From Prorocentrum cordatum (Eukaryota > Sar > Dinophyceae > Prorocentrales > Prorocentraceae): a DNA stretch of 64,000 nt. The position numbers and the translations under genes were made by a program. The stretch is from the NCBI GenBank assembly GCA_963575745.1, contig CAUYUJ010020147.1, forward strand, positions 38,501 to 102,500, read 5' to 3'. Numbering within the stretch: position 1 is the stretch's first letter; every line of letters begins with the position of its first letter. Below are positions 23,406-33,875 of the stretch, piece by piece. The notes beneath the pieces were generated by a model, which was given only the letters and a program-made list of their open reading frames with translations, was not told the DNA's origin and did no database searches.

Positions 23406-23440
23406 TTCATGCTCATCATCATCAGTATCGGCTCTCCGTC
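22140..23440. repeat. CT-rich tract and long CAT/ATC degenerate microsatellite
   Basis: Positions 22140-22395 are pyrimidine-rich. From about 22400 to 23440 the DNA is CAT repeat diversified to CAC, CAA, CGT and CAG. A block of roughly 360 bases appears twice in succession (near 22520-22880 and 22880-23240), marked by ATCATGGGTGTCATCATC against ATCATGGGCGTCATCATC and by CCACCAACAACAGCACCA in both. Long His/Ile/Ser or Met/Asp frames here are artefacts. Confidence 0.85.
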
Positions 23441-23968
23441 CCGAGCCTTGTCTCGACGGTCCCGCAGGACCCGACATCAACACCGAATCTAAAGTGCGCA
23501 GCAGATTGGATCTCCCACGGTGGGGTCCGGCAACGGACCCAGCTGGATGGTCACACGTCCTTCGACCAGGGGCCGTTCAGAGCGATTCCTATAGGATTTC
23601 TGACGGTCTGGATCGTTCTATCCCAGCAGCGCTCGTCGATTTCGGCTTCTGGGGCCCTTGATCGGGCCCAAGGGCCAGCAAACAATGACCCGGGAGGAGA
23701 AGCTGCCCCTGCTGAGGGGATCGAGACCTTCGGACCTCTGCGGCCGCGCAGTGGAAAGGATACATCGTCGCCGAGCGTCAGGTGACCTCTGACCCCACCG
23801 AGAAGGTACTCTTGGCGGGCAAGTCGCGAGTCGTGGTGCTGGAGGGGGTCCCGGGTCCCAGGGGGCTTGCGGTTGCTGGCTCAGCGGATCTTCGAACGAC
23901 TCGGTGCACCAAATGAGACCACGGCCACGTCAAAGGAGGCTCGTCGAACCCAACACACACACACACCA

Positions 23969-24000
<32 letters not shown>

Positions 24001-24160
24001 ACGCAGCGCATCGTGCACGGCACACGCAGCGCGGTCGCGACGACCACGATCCACGCGCAAGCGGTCGACCCCCAAGAATCCCACGTTCGGCTCACCGCTC
24101 CCGTGGCACCCCCGACGCATCCCACGGCAAGAACCGCCCCTGGGCCGGCGGGAGTTTAAC
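23441..24160. other. No gene; AC repeat at 23957-23998
   Basis: An AC dinucleotide repeat of about 40 bases is the only structure noticed. Confidence 0.6.
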
Positions 24161-24322
24161 CATATCCACCGCCTGGAGGGTCAGCGTTCGGAGCCTCGGC
24201 AGGCGGTGGATATATGGGCATCTTCGGGCCCCCGGGGCCGAAATATATCCAGATCCACCGCCCGCTGGGGCACCAGGACGTCGGTTCCCAGGCGGTGGAC
24301 ACGGACAAATCCCCGCCTCGCA
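24161..24322. repeat. R3 double-hairpin repeat, copy 3
   Basis: CATATCCACCGCCTGGAGGG opens the first hairpin and GGCAGGCGGTGGATATATG closes it; the second hairpin ends CCAGGCGGTGGACACGG. Followed by CCCCGCCTCGCAT as in the copy at 3641. Confidence 0.85.
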
Positions 24323-24544
24323 TCTACGCCCCTGGGCCACTCCGCCTCCTATACGCCCCTGCGGCCGGAGGGCGGAGCCGGCGGGAGGCCTCCGCACGGC
24401 CTCGCCCACCGCGCCGGCGGACGGTGGTGTGCACCCGCTCCGCCGGCCGCCCGGGGAGGCTCGCAGAGGGGAGGGCGTTCTCTCCCAAGGGAGAGGGCCG
24501 GGCAGCGAGCACGGCCGGATGCTCGAGTTCGGCCCGGTGCCTGC

Positions 24545-24735
24545 TTCCATCGGAGGTGGATAGACCTCCTACCCTGACACGTCGATTAAGGAATCGGCCG
24601 TTTTCGGTTCGCGAGAAGGCGTCGCGGCCGTCATTTTTGCGGGTCCAGCTCCGCCGGTTTCGGTCCCAGGCCGACTTCACTAAAGGGAGGTTTACTAAAG
24701 GGAGGTTTGTCCACCACCGATTCCAGGGGCCGCTC
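24545..24735. repeat. R8 dispersed repeat, copy 1
   Basis: Shares GACACGTCGATTA, CCGTTTTCGGTT, GTCGCGGCCGT and ACTAAAGG words in the same order with 34498-34680, and more loosely with 28552-28720. ACTAAAGGGAGGTTT is tandemly doubled at 24678-24710. Confidence 0.7.
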
Positions 24736-25486
24736 GGAGCGATTCTCCTTCCAGCCCCACTCTTTGGCTCCAGCTCGGAAAATGGAGCACATACATACAT
24801 TACCAGCGGCGGGCTGCGTTTCAATCCCAGGACATTTCGAGGGTCGGGGACGACGTCGGGGTGGTGTGGTGTATACTTTCCCCCGTTTTTCCAGGGAAGC
24901 GACGAAACATGTATACACCAGGATCCCGTATACACCAGTATCCTCTTTCCTGTGCGAGTTTCAGTGCGGGGCCCGAAAAAAGCGTCGCTGTATAGAGTTT
25001 GGATCCTTACCTACCCCCCATCTTCACCGTAGAAACGTGAGACTCGAGTGCGCTGGAGCTCGGGTTTGCTGGCGCTGTTCGACGAGCGCGTCTCGTATTC
25101 GACGGTCCAGTTTTCGTGGGATCTCTCCAGGGGGAGCTCGCGCCAGGTTTCTGGCCATGTCTCGTCATTTTCATGATGGCCCCGTCAGGACAAACCGAGT
25201 CCCTCGAACTCGAGTCGTACAGTCAAGACGCTGAAACTGAAACAAGGACCGCTTTGGGTTCGGAAGGGGCTCGCTGTTCCTTAGGTCATTCCGTGGTTGT
25301 TCCTCTAGCCCTCCTCGTGCACCCGGGCGCTGCTGGGGCCGGAAAAGGGCCTCGTTCCTTAGCGTTCCTCATGGCAGCAGCTGGATCGTTCGTTTTCCCG
25401 ATTCCCAGACCCCCGACGTCATGATTTTTTCATACGTCGACCCCCGAAAGTCTCGACCCTTTCCCCAGGGCCGGTTTTGCAGCCCG
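24736..25486. other. No gene recognised
   Basis: GTATACACCAG occurs twice at about 24910-24943. Otherwise nothing noticed. Confidence 0.45.
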
Positions 25487-25600
25487 AGTCGTTTTTTGAC
25501 GGTCCCGAGCTCCGGTGAGTGCCCCCAGAGGCTGAAAATCCCGAGCACTTTCTTTGGGTGGAGGGCAAAGGGTAAAATCGGAAATGCCGTTTCGACGGAT
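25487..25600. repeat. R10 dispersed repeat, copy 1
   Basis: TTTTTTGACGGTCCCGAG, then TGCCCCCAGAGGCTGAAAA, matches 48262-48375 (TTTTGACGGCCCCGAG, then CCCCCAGAAGCCGAAAA). Confidence 0.6.
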
Positions 25601-25869
25601 TTTCGAGGCTTGAATCTGCAAAAGGTGACTCACAAGACGGATCGGCTGTCGAGATGCAGAAGCCCATGTGGATTTCACCCTGAGCCCTCCGCCCCGAGGG
25701 AAATGCTCAGCAACAGCGGAAAAAAAGCCTCCCGACGTGATTTTGACATGGCCCGAGGGGGTCTGCGCTCTACGCCCCCCTCGCCTCCCGCCCCCCCGCC
25801 CCCCGCACCCCAGCCCTTCGGGCCTGTGAGCCCAGCGGCGAGAGCGGGTGACGAGCAGACGCGGAAAAG

Positions 25870-26165
25870 CCGGAAGAGGAGAGGAGGAGGAGGAAGGCGG
25901 AGGAGGAGGAACGAGGAGGACAACAGCGCGGAGAGGAGGAGGAACGAGGAGAGAAGGAGGAACGAGGAGAGGAACGAGGAGAGGAACGAGGAGGGGCGGA
26001 GGAGGAGGTACGAGGAGGACAACAGCGCGTAGAGGAGAGGAACGAGGAGAGGAGGAGGAACCAGGAGAGGAACGAGGAGAGGAACGAGGAGAGGAACGAG
26101 GAGAGGAACGAGGAGGAGGAACGAGGAGGAGGAACGAGGAGGAGGAACGAGGAGGACAACGGCGT
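25870..26165. repeat. GGA/AACGAGGAG minisatellite
   Basis: GGAACGAGGAGA units repeated many times with AGGACAACAGCGCG inserted at intervals (25917, 26006, 26150 regions), indicating a higher-order unit of about 100 bases. Confidence 0.85.
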
Positions 26166-26334
26166 GCCCGGCGAGCACGCGGGACAGCGGCTAGGCACCC
26201 AGACGCGGGACGCCCCGCGCAGCGGGGCGGCCGCGCAGGGCGGCCCCATATGGCCGCGCGGCGGTGCGGAGGGCCGGGCGCAGCTCGCACGGACGCGGCG
26301 TGCGGGCACCCCAGGCGCGACCGCGCCGTAGAAT

Positions 26335-26567
26335 TCAAGCAGTGGCGAAGCGTCCTGGCTCGCCTATAGCCCTACCAAGCAATGTCCCGAGAACCTTCCG
26401 TGGTCTCCACGAGGTGTTCTTAGAACATTTCTGGCTGAGACTGTCTTGTTTTAGCACATCGGGTTTATGTTCTAAGAACATTGTTTTCGTTCTTGGAACA
26501 CTTCTGGGTTCTACGAACAGTTCGTGGTAGGGCTATAGGAATGCCAGGACGGTCGGTCCCTGCTCAA
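26335..26567. mobile_element. R1 family MITE-like element, copy 3 (best preserved)
   Basis: The left end (TCAAGCAGTGGCGAAGCGTC) and right end (GGACGGTCGGTCCCTGCTCA) are an imperfect inverted repeat of about 42 bases whose inner 16 bases, CCTATAGCCCTACCA and TGGTAGGGCTATAGG, match perfectly. The interior contains GTTCTTAGAAC and GTTCTAAGAAC palindromes and ends in AT-rich DNA. No ORF. Confidence 0.85.
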
Positions 26568-27714
26568 AATGTGTCACGGAATACCTGTTGGAGGTGGTGA
26601 ACATGTCAAAACGACTTGGGATGAAACACCGGCCCTTTTGAAGGGGTCAGGACTTCGGGGGCTGCGTATTGCAGAAATCGGAACGTCGATTGCCTGGGAT
26701 ACCCTCTGCACCAGACGTGCCGTGGCGAACGGACGTGGCATGCTGGAACGCATTCTGCTGGAATGCACCCTGCACGGGCGTGCTGGAAATACGTACCCTC
26801 TGCACGGGCGTGCGCGAACGGCGTGCCTGCACGTGACGTGACGTGGCACGGAGTTGTCCACTAGTGTTTCTGTGTTCTAGAGGTCTCCTCCGGCTCGGCA
26901 CGCCCACTTGCATGCATCGCTGCATCGCCCTTCCCACTTCGGTTGCTGTCGCAGCGGCCCTTTCAAATGCCTCCACGTCGGCGGAGGCGCGAATGGTCTA
27001 CCGAATACACAAAAAGGCACTGTGCTGGAGAGCGCCCGCCGTGTGCGCCTGCTCCAGTCCTGTCTGGGCCCGTCCTCGGCTGCAGGGTCGGTGCTCAGAC
27101 GTACGGGGTCCCCGGAGGTATACCCCTTCCCCAGAGGTTGTTTTTCATCCCGAGTCGTTGTAGGATCCGCGGGAGGCCGAACATGGCCAGCACAATCCAA
27201 GCACAAGCATGGCCGACAGTGGCCAGCAAAAGTCAGAAAAATGGCCGACAAGATGCCCACCGAAAATCCTGCTGTGTTCTTGTTTCTGGTTGACGCAAGT
27301 GGTGGTCCAGCTACAAGGGGGTGGTGCAGTAGATCTGGTGCACTAGATTTGGGGAGTTGCAATCGATTTGGGGCGCGTCATGCATTCCGGGGCGCAACTG
27401 CAGTGCTGGATGTTTGCATGCAATGCGTTCGTTGCAGTACAGAGCACAATTCTCTGGCGCAGTGCATTTGCAGTACAATTTCCCCAAACCTATTGCACCA
27501 CCCCCTTTCAACTTGACACCCCCTTTGAGGTCAACCAGGTTTTTATTTACGACGAGAGTGGTGCTTGGCGAGGAAGGCCGGCCACCTGGGCCCGGGGCTT
27601 CGTCCCAGCCAGGACTGGTGCGGCTGCACAGTGGGCGGCTCTCTGGCCCTGCAATGCTTCGCAGCGGCGGCTCCTCCGTTGGCGATCGCCAGGGCGGGGT
27701 CGGACGAACGGGGG
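26568..27714. other. No gene recognised
   Basis: A short repeat of CTGCACGGGCGTG occurs at about 26770-26812. No domain seen in any frame. Confidence 0.4.
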
Positions 27715-27988
27715 TCAAGCAGTGGCGAAGCGTCCTGGCTCGCCTATAGCCCTACCAAACAATGTCCTGAGAACCTTGTGCTGTTTCCACGAAATGTTCT
27801 TAGAGCATTTCCGGCGGAGTCTGTCTTGTGTTAACACATCGGCTTATGTTCTGAGAACACTGTTCCCCGACCTGGCGGAGGGGTTCCCGTTGTGTGCTCC
27901 CCTGGTTTTTGTTCTTAGAACATTTCTGGGTTCTAAGAACATTTCGTGGTAGGACTACAGGAATGCCGGGACGGTCGGTCCCTGCTCA
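27715..27988. mobile_element. R1 family MITE-like element, copy 4 with internal extra segment
   Basis: Ends match the copy at 26335 closely (TCAAGCAGTGGCGAAGCGTC at the left). About 40 extra bases near 27865-27908 lengthen the middle. The two copies lie 1.38 kb apart in the same orientation. Confidence 0.85.
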
Positions 27989-28069
27989 AGGGGGGGGGGG
28001 TGCCCCCTGAGATGTGCGCCCCGATCTTCTCGAGCCGGGCGAGTTCGCCCAGTCCCGGGCCCGAGGGCC

Positions 28070-28155
28070 TGCACAGCTCGAGCCGGCTCGAGGTGCTCGA
28101 GCCGGCTCGAGGTGCTCGAGCCTGCTCGAGGTGCTCGAGATGCTCGAGGCCCTGC
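28070..28155. repeat. CTCGAG-containing 20-bp tandem repeat
   Basis: GGTGCTCGAGCCGGCTCGA repeated about four times; each unit is itself palindromic around CTCGAG and CCGG. Confidence 0.8.
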
Positions 28156-28197
28156 GCCGCTTTCCAGCAGCGGCGCGGGAAGTCAGAGCGTCAGAGC

Positions 28198-28300
28198 CCC
28201 GAATCATCAGGGGTAACTCGGGTCAGGGCTAACTCGGGTTCGTTTTTCGGGATTCCGAACCCGAGTTACCCCAGACCCGAGTTACCCCGGATAATTCGGG
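28198..28300. repeat. Foldback element with 45-base arms
   Basis: Arms 28198-28242 (CCCGAATCATCAGGGGTAAC at the left) and 28256-28300 (ending CCCCGGATAATTCGGG) pair with about five mismatches around a 13-base loop. GGGTAACTCGGGT is doubled within each arm. Confidence 0.8.
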
Positions 28301-28551
28301 CGTCCAAGGAAGAGGGGCTCTCTGGGGGTCGGGGCGTGGATTCGTCGCGAGGCCGGGCGCGTGCTTCCGCCACGGCGCACCTCAGGTTAAGGCGAGGACC
28401 GTCCGCCCCCCCGGGCGTGCCGGATCGCTCGGCCCTGGCACGGCCGCGGCGCTCGGGGCGTCGCCCAGGCCGGCCTGCTCTCGGAGGTCCTCGGTGCGTC
28501 CTCCGAGAGCTGTCCTCGCCCGCCCTGCGCCGCAGACTGGAACACGACGGG

Positions 28552-28720
28552 GGGGGTAGGGGGCGGACAGGGCCCCCACCCTGGCACGCCGATGGGTGCA
28601 CGGACCGCTGTCGGCTCTCGAGGGGGCGCCGCGGCCGTTGTTTTCCAGGCCTGCGCCCCCCAGGTTTGGGCCCGAGGTCGTCTTCACGGAGCCACGTTTT
28701 ACGAAAGGGGGTTCTGGCCA
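28552..28720. repeat. R8 dispersed repeat, copy 2 (diverged)
   Basis: Collinear with 34498-34680 through GGCGCCGCGGCCGTTGTTTT, CCAGGCCTGCG and GTTTGGGCC words. GC-shifted relative to the other copies. Confidence 0.6.
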
Positions 28721-28755
28721 CCCCCGAGGGGGGAGCAGAACAAGGCTAGGATCGG

Positions 28756-28870
28756 GATAAATCGCTCCAGAGCGTTCCGGAGCGCTCTCAGAGCGTTCCG
28801 GAACGCTCTGGAGCGGCCGCGGCGCCCAATACATCCTCCAAACCCGCCGATTCTCAGAGGTTTCGAGTTA
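28756..28870. repeat. R11 palindromic repeat, copy 1
   Basis: Contains nested palindromes of GAGCGTTCCGGAACGCTC type followed by GGCCGCGGCGCCCA. The same arrangement recurs at 29447-29560. Confidence 0.7.
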
Positions 28871-29145
28871 TCCCGATCCGATTTTGTCCCGATCTTCGTG
28901 TCGTTTTACTGGCCACCCCCGAGGGGGGAGGGGGGGAAGTTGCTGCGTGCACCGGGCCCTGGCCCCTCCGCCGGGTGCCTTGCCTCGACGCGTGCCGCCT
29001 GCGCCGCAGGGGGAGGCGCCTGGGCAGATCCCGGCGGCGTGAGCTGGTCCTCCGAGCCGTTGGATCCAGCATCGGCGCTGGTGCATCCGGGCCCAGAAGC
29101 GTCATCATCCGGCACAATCGTGTTCCATCTCGCTTGGGCGCCGCG

Positions 29146-29297
29146 TAATGGGGGGGTCATAAATGGGGGGGGGGCAAGGGTGGTTCGAAAAGGTACCCAA
29201 ACGGTACCTAAACGAGTCCCCTGGGGCTCTGGAGGGGCCCAAAAGGGAAACGAAAAGGGACCTTTTCTGACCCCCCCCGTTTATGATCCCCCCATTA
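29146..29297. mobile_element. Candidate TA-flanked MITE
   Basis: Ends TAATGGGGGGGTCATAAATG and GTTTATGATCCCCCCATTA form an inverted repeat of about 27 bases with TA outermost on both sides; total 152 bases. Internal GGTACCCAAACGGTACC is a smaller palindrome. Confidence 0.7.
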
Positions 29298-29446
29298 AGT
29301 CCCGCCCGACTCGCGTGATCCAGCTCATGGCTGAGTCCGTGGCTTCCTCTGGGCCAAATCCGGCTCAATTGGCAATCGAGTCGGAGAGGTCGCGGGCCGT
29401 GGTGGTCACTACGAAGACCTCCATCGGGTGGGGCTGGGACGATGAC

Positions 29447-29560
29447 AGATCCGTCCCAGAGCGTTCCGGAACGCTCTCAGAGCGATCAGGTACGCTCTGA
29501 GAAGGCCGCGGCGCCCGAGAGATCTTCCAGCCGGAGCCGCCGGACCTCAGAGATTATCGA
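29447..29560. repeat. R11 palindromic repeat, copy 2
   Basis: GAGCGTTCCGGAACGCTCTC followed by AAGGCCGCGGCGCCCGAG, matching 28756-28870 in order. Confidence 0.7.
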
Positions 29561-30597
29561 TTCATCTTAGCCCGAATGTTATCCTCGTCTTGGCTCGAGG
29601 CCTCAGTAGTTCGTACGAAGACCTTCCATGAGGTGCCTCCAGCCCCTCGTCTTTGCCCGAGCTGCTCTGCAGAGAGCCTCGCCGACGTTGGGTGCCCACA
29701 TGATGTACGGTTTTGTTGCGATTGATGATGGAGGGGGGGCAAAAAATGGAGTTGCCTCCAACCCCTCCCCTTTTCGTCCGCCCCGACGGTCACGCGGAGA
29801 GGCGCGCGATCCCTGTGGGACGGCCCCTGCTGCCCCATACCGCGGGCACGCGCGCTGCCGCATGCGCTGCGAGCCGCGGAAGAAACTGCGCGAGGCCCCG
29901 CGCCCGCTCGAGCCAGGACCCCCGGTCAGAGCTCCGAAACATGGGGGCCTTGGGGCGGTCACGGGTAGCTGCAGATTCGCGCCTCGCGGTCACAAGCGGG
30001 AGGTACCCCGGACCGCAGCTGCCTCGGATAGGTCGGACGCCCAGCCTTCCCGAGTCATCGGGGCAGGGGGTGGTCAGGGGTAGCTGCAGTTTCGCGCCTC
30101 GAGGGTCCAGACCGCAGCAGCACCCCCGAACCGCCGCAATCCGGGATCATTCGTTAGCCCGACGCGTGATGGTGCTCTCGCGACGTGGGCCCCAGGGGCA
30201 ACGAGAGGGGAGAACAGGCCCTTGGCGGTGCTTGGAAACAAGGGGCAGTTCTTGTTCCCCAATTTCGTTTGGCAGTTCTTGCTCTGCTCCGTCGCCCCGT
30301 TGAATGTCCAGATCCGTCGTTTTTGTGCCTTCTGGCTCTGGCTCCAGTTTCAATCTCGGATCTCTTTTGCCGTTTCGGCGAACTGTTGTTTCTCCGTTGT
30401 CATCATCGAGGTCATCATCATCAATATCAAGTTTGCTCGAAACGGAAAAGAATGGCCCTGCCGCTCCCGAGAGCCACCAAGAGCCCCCAGGGGTGTTCCA
30501 GGCGCGAGGTTTTCTCATGTGGTGTTCTGCCAGTTCCGGGCGAGTTTCCAGCGGGGGGCTTCTCTCCAGCAGCTGCGCCTCGCCGAGGGCGCTCCAG
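29561..30597. other. No gene recognised
   Basis: Related GTAGCTGCAG-TTCGCGCCTCG words recur near 29966-29995 and 30080-30105, suggesting a diverged local duplication. No coding call. Confidence 0.4.
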
Positions 30598-30655
30598 TCG
30601 GGGGCGGCAAAGAGGGGGGTGATGACTAGGGGGGGGTGGATATCATGGTGTGGGC
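30598..30655. mobile_element. R4 family, left-end fragment
   Basis: Matches the first 58 bases of R4, including GATGACTAGGGGGGGGTGGA and ATCATGG, then breaks off exactly where the hairpin at 30661 begins. Confidence 0.75.
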
Positions 30656-30660
30656 CATGG

Positions 30661-30721
30661 GCGTCGAGTCAAAACACACACGTGGTGGAAGAGGCACCGC
30701 GTGTGTGTTTTGACTCGACGC
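30661..30721. repeat. Perfect 22-bp hairpin
   Basis: Arms GCGTCGAGTCAAAACACACA (plus CG) at 30661-30682 and the exact reverse complement at 30700-30721 enclose a 17-base loop. Confidence 0.9.
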
Positions 30722-30770
30722 GAGGGGTCTGGGCCCTTCTCTCCCTCCTCGCCTCCACCCACCAAACCAC

Positions 30771-30912
30771 CCCAACCCAACCCGAAGGCCTCAATTTGCC
30801 CTCCGATTCCAGAGGGAGGGGGGTCGGGAAACATGGAAAAAACACACATCGAACCCGTACCCCCCCAACCCGAAGTTCGGGTCGAATTCAGGTCTTCGGG
30901 TTGGGTTGGGAT
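30771..30912. repeat. Inverted repeat of about 17 bp
   Basis: CCCAACCCAACCCGAAG near 30773 is the exact reverse complement of CTTCGGGTTGGGTTGGG near 30894-30910. About 105 bases separate the arms. Confidence 0.75.
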
Positions 30913-32335
30913 GGTCCGGTAGTAGTCATCTTCCCCTCGTCTGCTCCTCCCCCCATCCTCCTCTCGGCCTCCCCTCCGCCTCCCATCGCCCGCCTCGCCC
31001 CTCTTGGGGCAGCTTTCCGTCACGGGTTCCACACTTGGTGTTCTTTGGGGCCAGGTCGCTGGCCCCAGTGGAGGCCGGAAGTGAGGAAAAGCGCCAGGAT
31101 CAACAACAAAAATTGAATCGTTGAAAACCCTGGCCTCAACCTCCCACCACAGCGCCCCCCCCCACCGGCCGAGAGAAGGCGCCTTGGTGTCCCAGCGGGC
31201 GCCTCTGCGGCGCCTCTGTATCCCAGTCGGGGGAAGGAGAAGCGAAACCATCACCACCACCATGAGACCACCTCCAGCGAGGAGGTCCACGATGCCTCCC
31301 CGAGCTGGGGATAAGGGACGTCTCGAGTCTCAAGCCAGAGGGGGGGGACCACACCACGAAGGGGGCCCCCCTGGCTCCTCCTGGTGGCGATCCCTGGTGG
31401 TGGTGGTGTCGCCTTTCCTTGTCCCTATCCGACGAGGGTGTTTCTGCGTCCCAAGGTTTTCCTGTCCTGCATCGTTGAGAGCGGCACAGCACCTTATAAG
31501 ACAACATGCGTGCTGCCTTGTCTCAGCCCTGGCGCCTTCCCTGAGATCCGACGTTGCAAGACAAGCATCGCACAACCGCAAACAAAAACACGAATGGAGC
31601 CCTGGTAGACCCATCTCCTTGTCGTATTTTCGAGCGGGATTGATTTGTGATGGCCCCAGGGCTCGAGAGAAGAAAACCCGCCCAGTGTTATACAATGCGA
31701 CGCCAGGATTTCTGGATGGTGGCAGCCCTGTCCTGACTTCGTATCCGCCGTACTTTTGGCGTTCTCATAAGTAGGTGGACATTCCAGCCCTACTTTTCAA
31801 GCTCCTCTGATGCCGATTCCAGTGCTGCTTTGCCGTCGCTGTTTCAGCCATACGTTTGCGCAAGTGTCCGCCTTACTCATCTGAGGCAGGAATGTCCGCA
31901 CCACTGTTGCGCATCGTCTGGGGTGCATTTCCGCCACCTTTGAGCCGCAAAATCTGCCAGATTACGGCGGATCGGAAATCAGGGTGGAGCCTTTTCAGGT
32001 GGGCATTGTGGGCGGCCGCCCCGCGTAAGATTGCGCGAAGGCGCCTTCGTTTCCAGTGTGGCGTGCAGCGCTGGCGGCCTGCGTAAGTCACCGCGTAAGG
32101 TCGCTATGTCTTCTCGCGTAGGGCCCTTCTCGTCGGCAGCAACTCATGGGAGCCTGGCATGTCCTCGGAATTCCGCTTCCATATAGGGCGCATGAGTGCG
32201 GGGTAGCGTCTGGGAGTCGACCGTGAGGCGTCGATTCAGCGACGATCAGCGTCGATTAGCGTCGGTCAGCGTCGATCCGCAAGAGCCAGCGAACGGCATG
32301 GGAGGCTCCCATGCGTCCGGCGCCACACCATCCTA
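30913..32335. other. No gene; imperfect large inverted repeat at about 31180-31480
   Basis: Within 31180-31480, AGCGAAACCATCACCACCACCA on one side and TGGTGGTGGTGGTGTCGCCT on the other are approximate complements. The rest is unassigned. Confidence 0.4.
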
Positions 32336-32430
32336 TCACAAGGTGTGCGTCGCCCTCCCCCCCAGGGGCGACGCGCGTGCCGAGAAATCTTCAAGTACAA
32401 GCTCCGTGGCGGGGACTTCCGGGTCACAAC
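32336..32430. repeat. R13 dispersed repeat with GTCGCCC hairpin, copy 1
   Basis: GTGTGCGTCGCCCTCCCCC followed by AGGGGCGACG forms a tight hairpin; the hairpin and the AGTACA-GCTC words after it recur at 46458-46550. Confidence 0.65.
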
Positions 32431-33007
32431 GCGCAGGAGACGACCTACCACAGCATGATTGCACTGTATTATGCTCGGCTTGGATGCACACCTCCAAAGA
32501 GGACAGATAGCATTACTACCCGCGTCAGAATTCACCTCAAGAATGGCGACCACTCCCCTGCGATGTCGGCGCGCCCTTCAATGTCGGTAGACGCCCCTCC
32601 AATGTCGGGGCCAGGGCAAAAGTGGTCTGACCGGAAACGACTCGGAAGTTCGATGATGACCGACAGTGGAGGGGCGGCGCATACAAGTACCTCGCAGTCA
32701 TCGCTGCTCTGCCCGGCATCTCCCCACAGACGCTTCAGCCACGTACGACATGCTTGAGGTTCATCTTGACCAGGGCTGTCGAGTGTGTCCCTGTGCGCCC
32801 CACATGCGTTGCCGCAGAACGTTCCTTCTCGCCGCCCCACTGTGCACCTGCGGGCGGCCGCCGGGCGTCGGCTCGAGCGGCACCCCCCCCGCCCGGCCGC
32901 TCCAGGCTGGCCCGCTGCCCCGGCGCGGGTCGTGCGCGCCGCTCCCGCTGCCCCCCGCGGAGACCCTCGGGTGCAGGGGAGGAGCTGGCACCCCCGAGGC
33001 GGACACT

Positions 33008-33172
33008 GATACATGTCCACCGCCCGGAGGGTCAGTTCCCGGAGCCTTGGCAGGCAGTGGACACGGACACATTCGGGCCCTCGGGGGCCGAGAGATGTCC
33101 ATATCCACCGCCCGCTGGGGCACCAGGACGTCGGTTCCCAGGCGGTGGATATGGATAACCTCCCGCTTCGCA
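33008..33172. repeat. R3 double-hairpin repeat, copy 4
   Basis: First hairpin ATGTCCACCGCCCGGAGGG with CTTGGCAGGCAGTGGACA; second hairpin ends CCAGGCGGTGGATATGG, then CCCGCTTCGCATGG. Changes in one arm are often matched in the other (GTCCAC with GTGGAC). Confidence 0.85.
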
Positions 33173-33445
33173 TGGCACCCATACCGCTACCTTTCGCCCG
33201 ATTTCGCTTGTTTGGCCTCCTGGGAGGCCCTCGTCGCCGTCGCTGGATTTGCCTCGAGATCCCGGTCAGGAGGCACCCTGGGAGAGGTCCAGGGAGTAGC
33301 GCGGTATCGACAGCACTTGGCTTCCCCAGAGACCGTGTGGTGACCACACCGCGCGGTGACTCGGCTGGGCTTCGGGATCACCGCGCGGATATCTGGGACT
33401 CGGGGCCGCTCTCCGGGGACCGGGGCCTTCCAAACGGGGTCCGAG

Positions 33446-33620
33446 CAGATGGGGTCGCAGGCTCGTGCCGCATCGCCGATGCACCGGCGATGCGCCCCGG
33501 CGTGGAGCCCGATGTCCTCCGCGCCGGCGGCAGCGATGCGTCGCCGATGCGTCGCCGATGCGTCGCCGATGCGTCGCCGATGCATCGGCGGTGCACTTGG
33601 GGCTGCGGCCCGACCCCCTC
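33446..33620. repeat. R9 dispersed repeat with expanded 11-bp GATGCGTCGCC array, copy 2
   Basis: Collinear with 8723-8880 up to about 33530, then expands into four to five tandem GATGCGTCGCC units at 33535-33590, ending GATGCATCGGCGGTGC. Confidence 0.75.
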
Positions 33621-33715
33621 CGACCCCAGCTGCTCGAGCCCCGGTGGAGGGGCCACTCCAAGGTCCGAGGCTGGAGCTTGCATGCGTACAGTGAGCAGGC
33701 TCGGCTCAGCGTTCA

Positions 33716-33875
33716 GTCCGGCCTGTCCCTCTTACAGGGGGAACACTTAGAAATTGTCAAAAAATTGCTCTGGGGACCATTGTTTGACTATTTTTGAATC
33801 TGTTGGAGAATTCTCGGTTTTTTTATAAAAACAAATTCTTCGTCCAAAATCCCCCTGTAGGGGGACAGGCCCGAC
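33716..33875. mobile_element. R2 family MITE-like element, copy 3
   Basis: GTCCGGCCTGTCCCTCTTAC at the left and CCCCTGTAGGGGGACAGGCC at the right, with an AT-rich core including TTTTTTTATAAAAACAAA. Confidence 0.85.
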
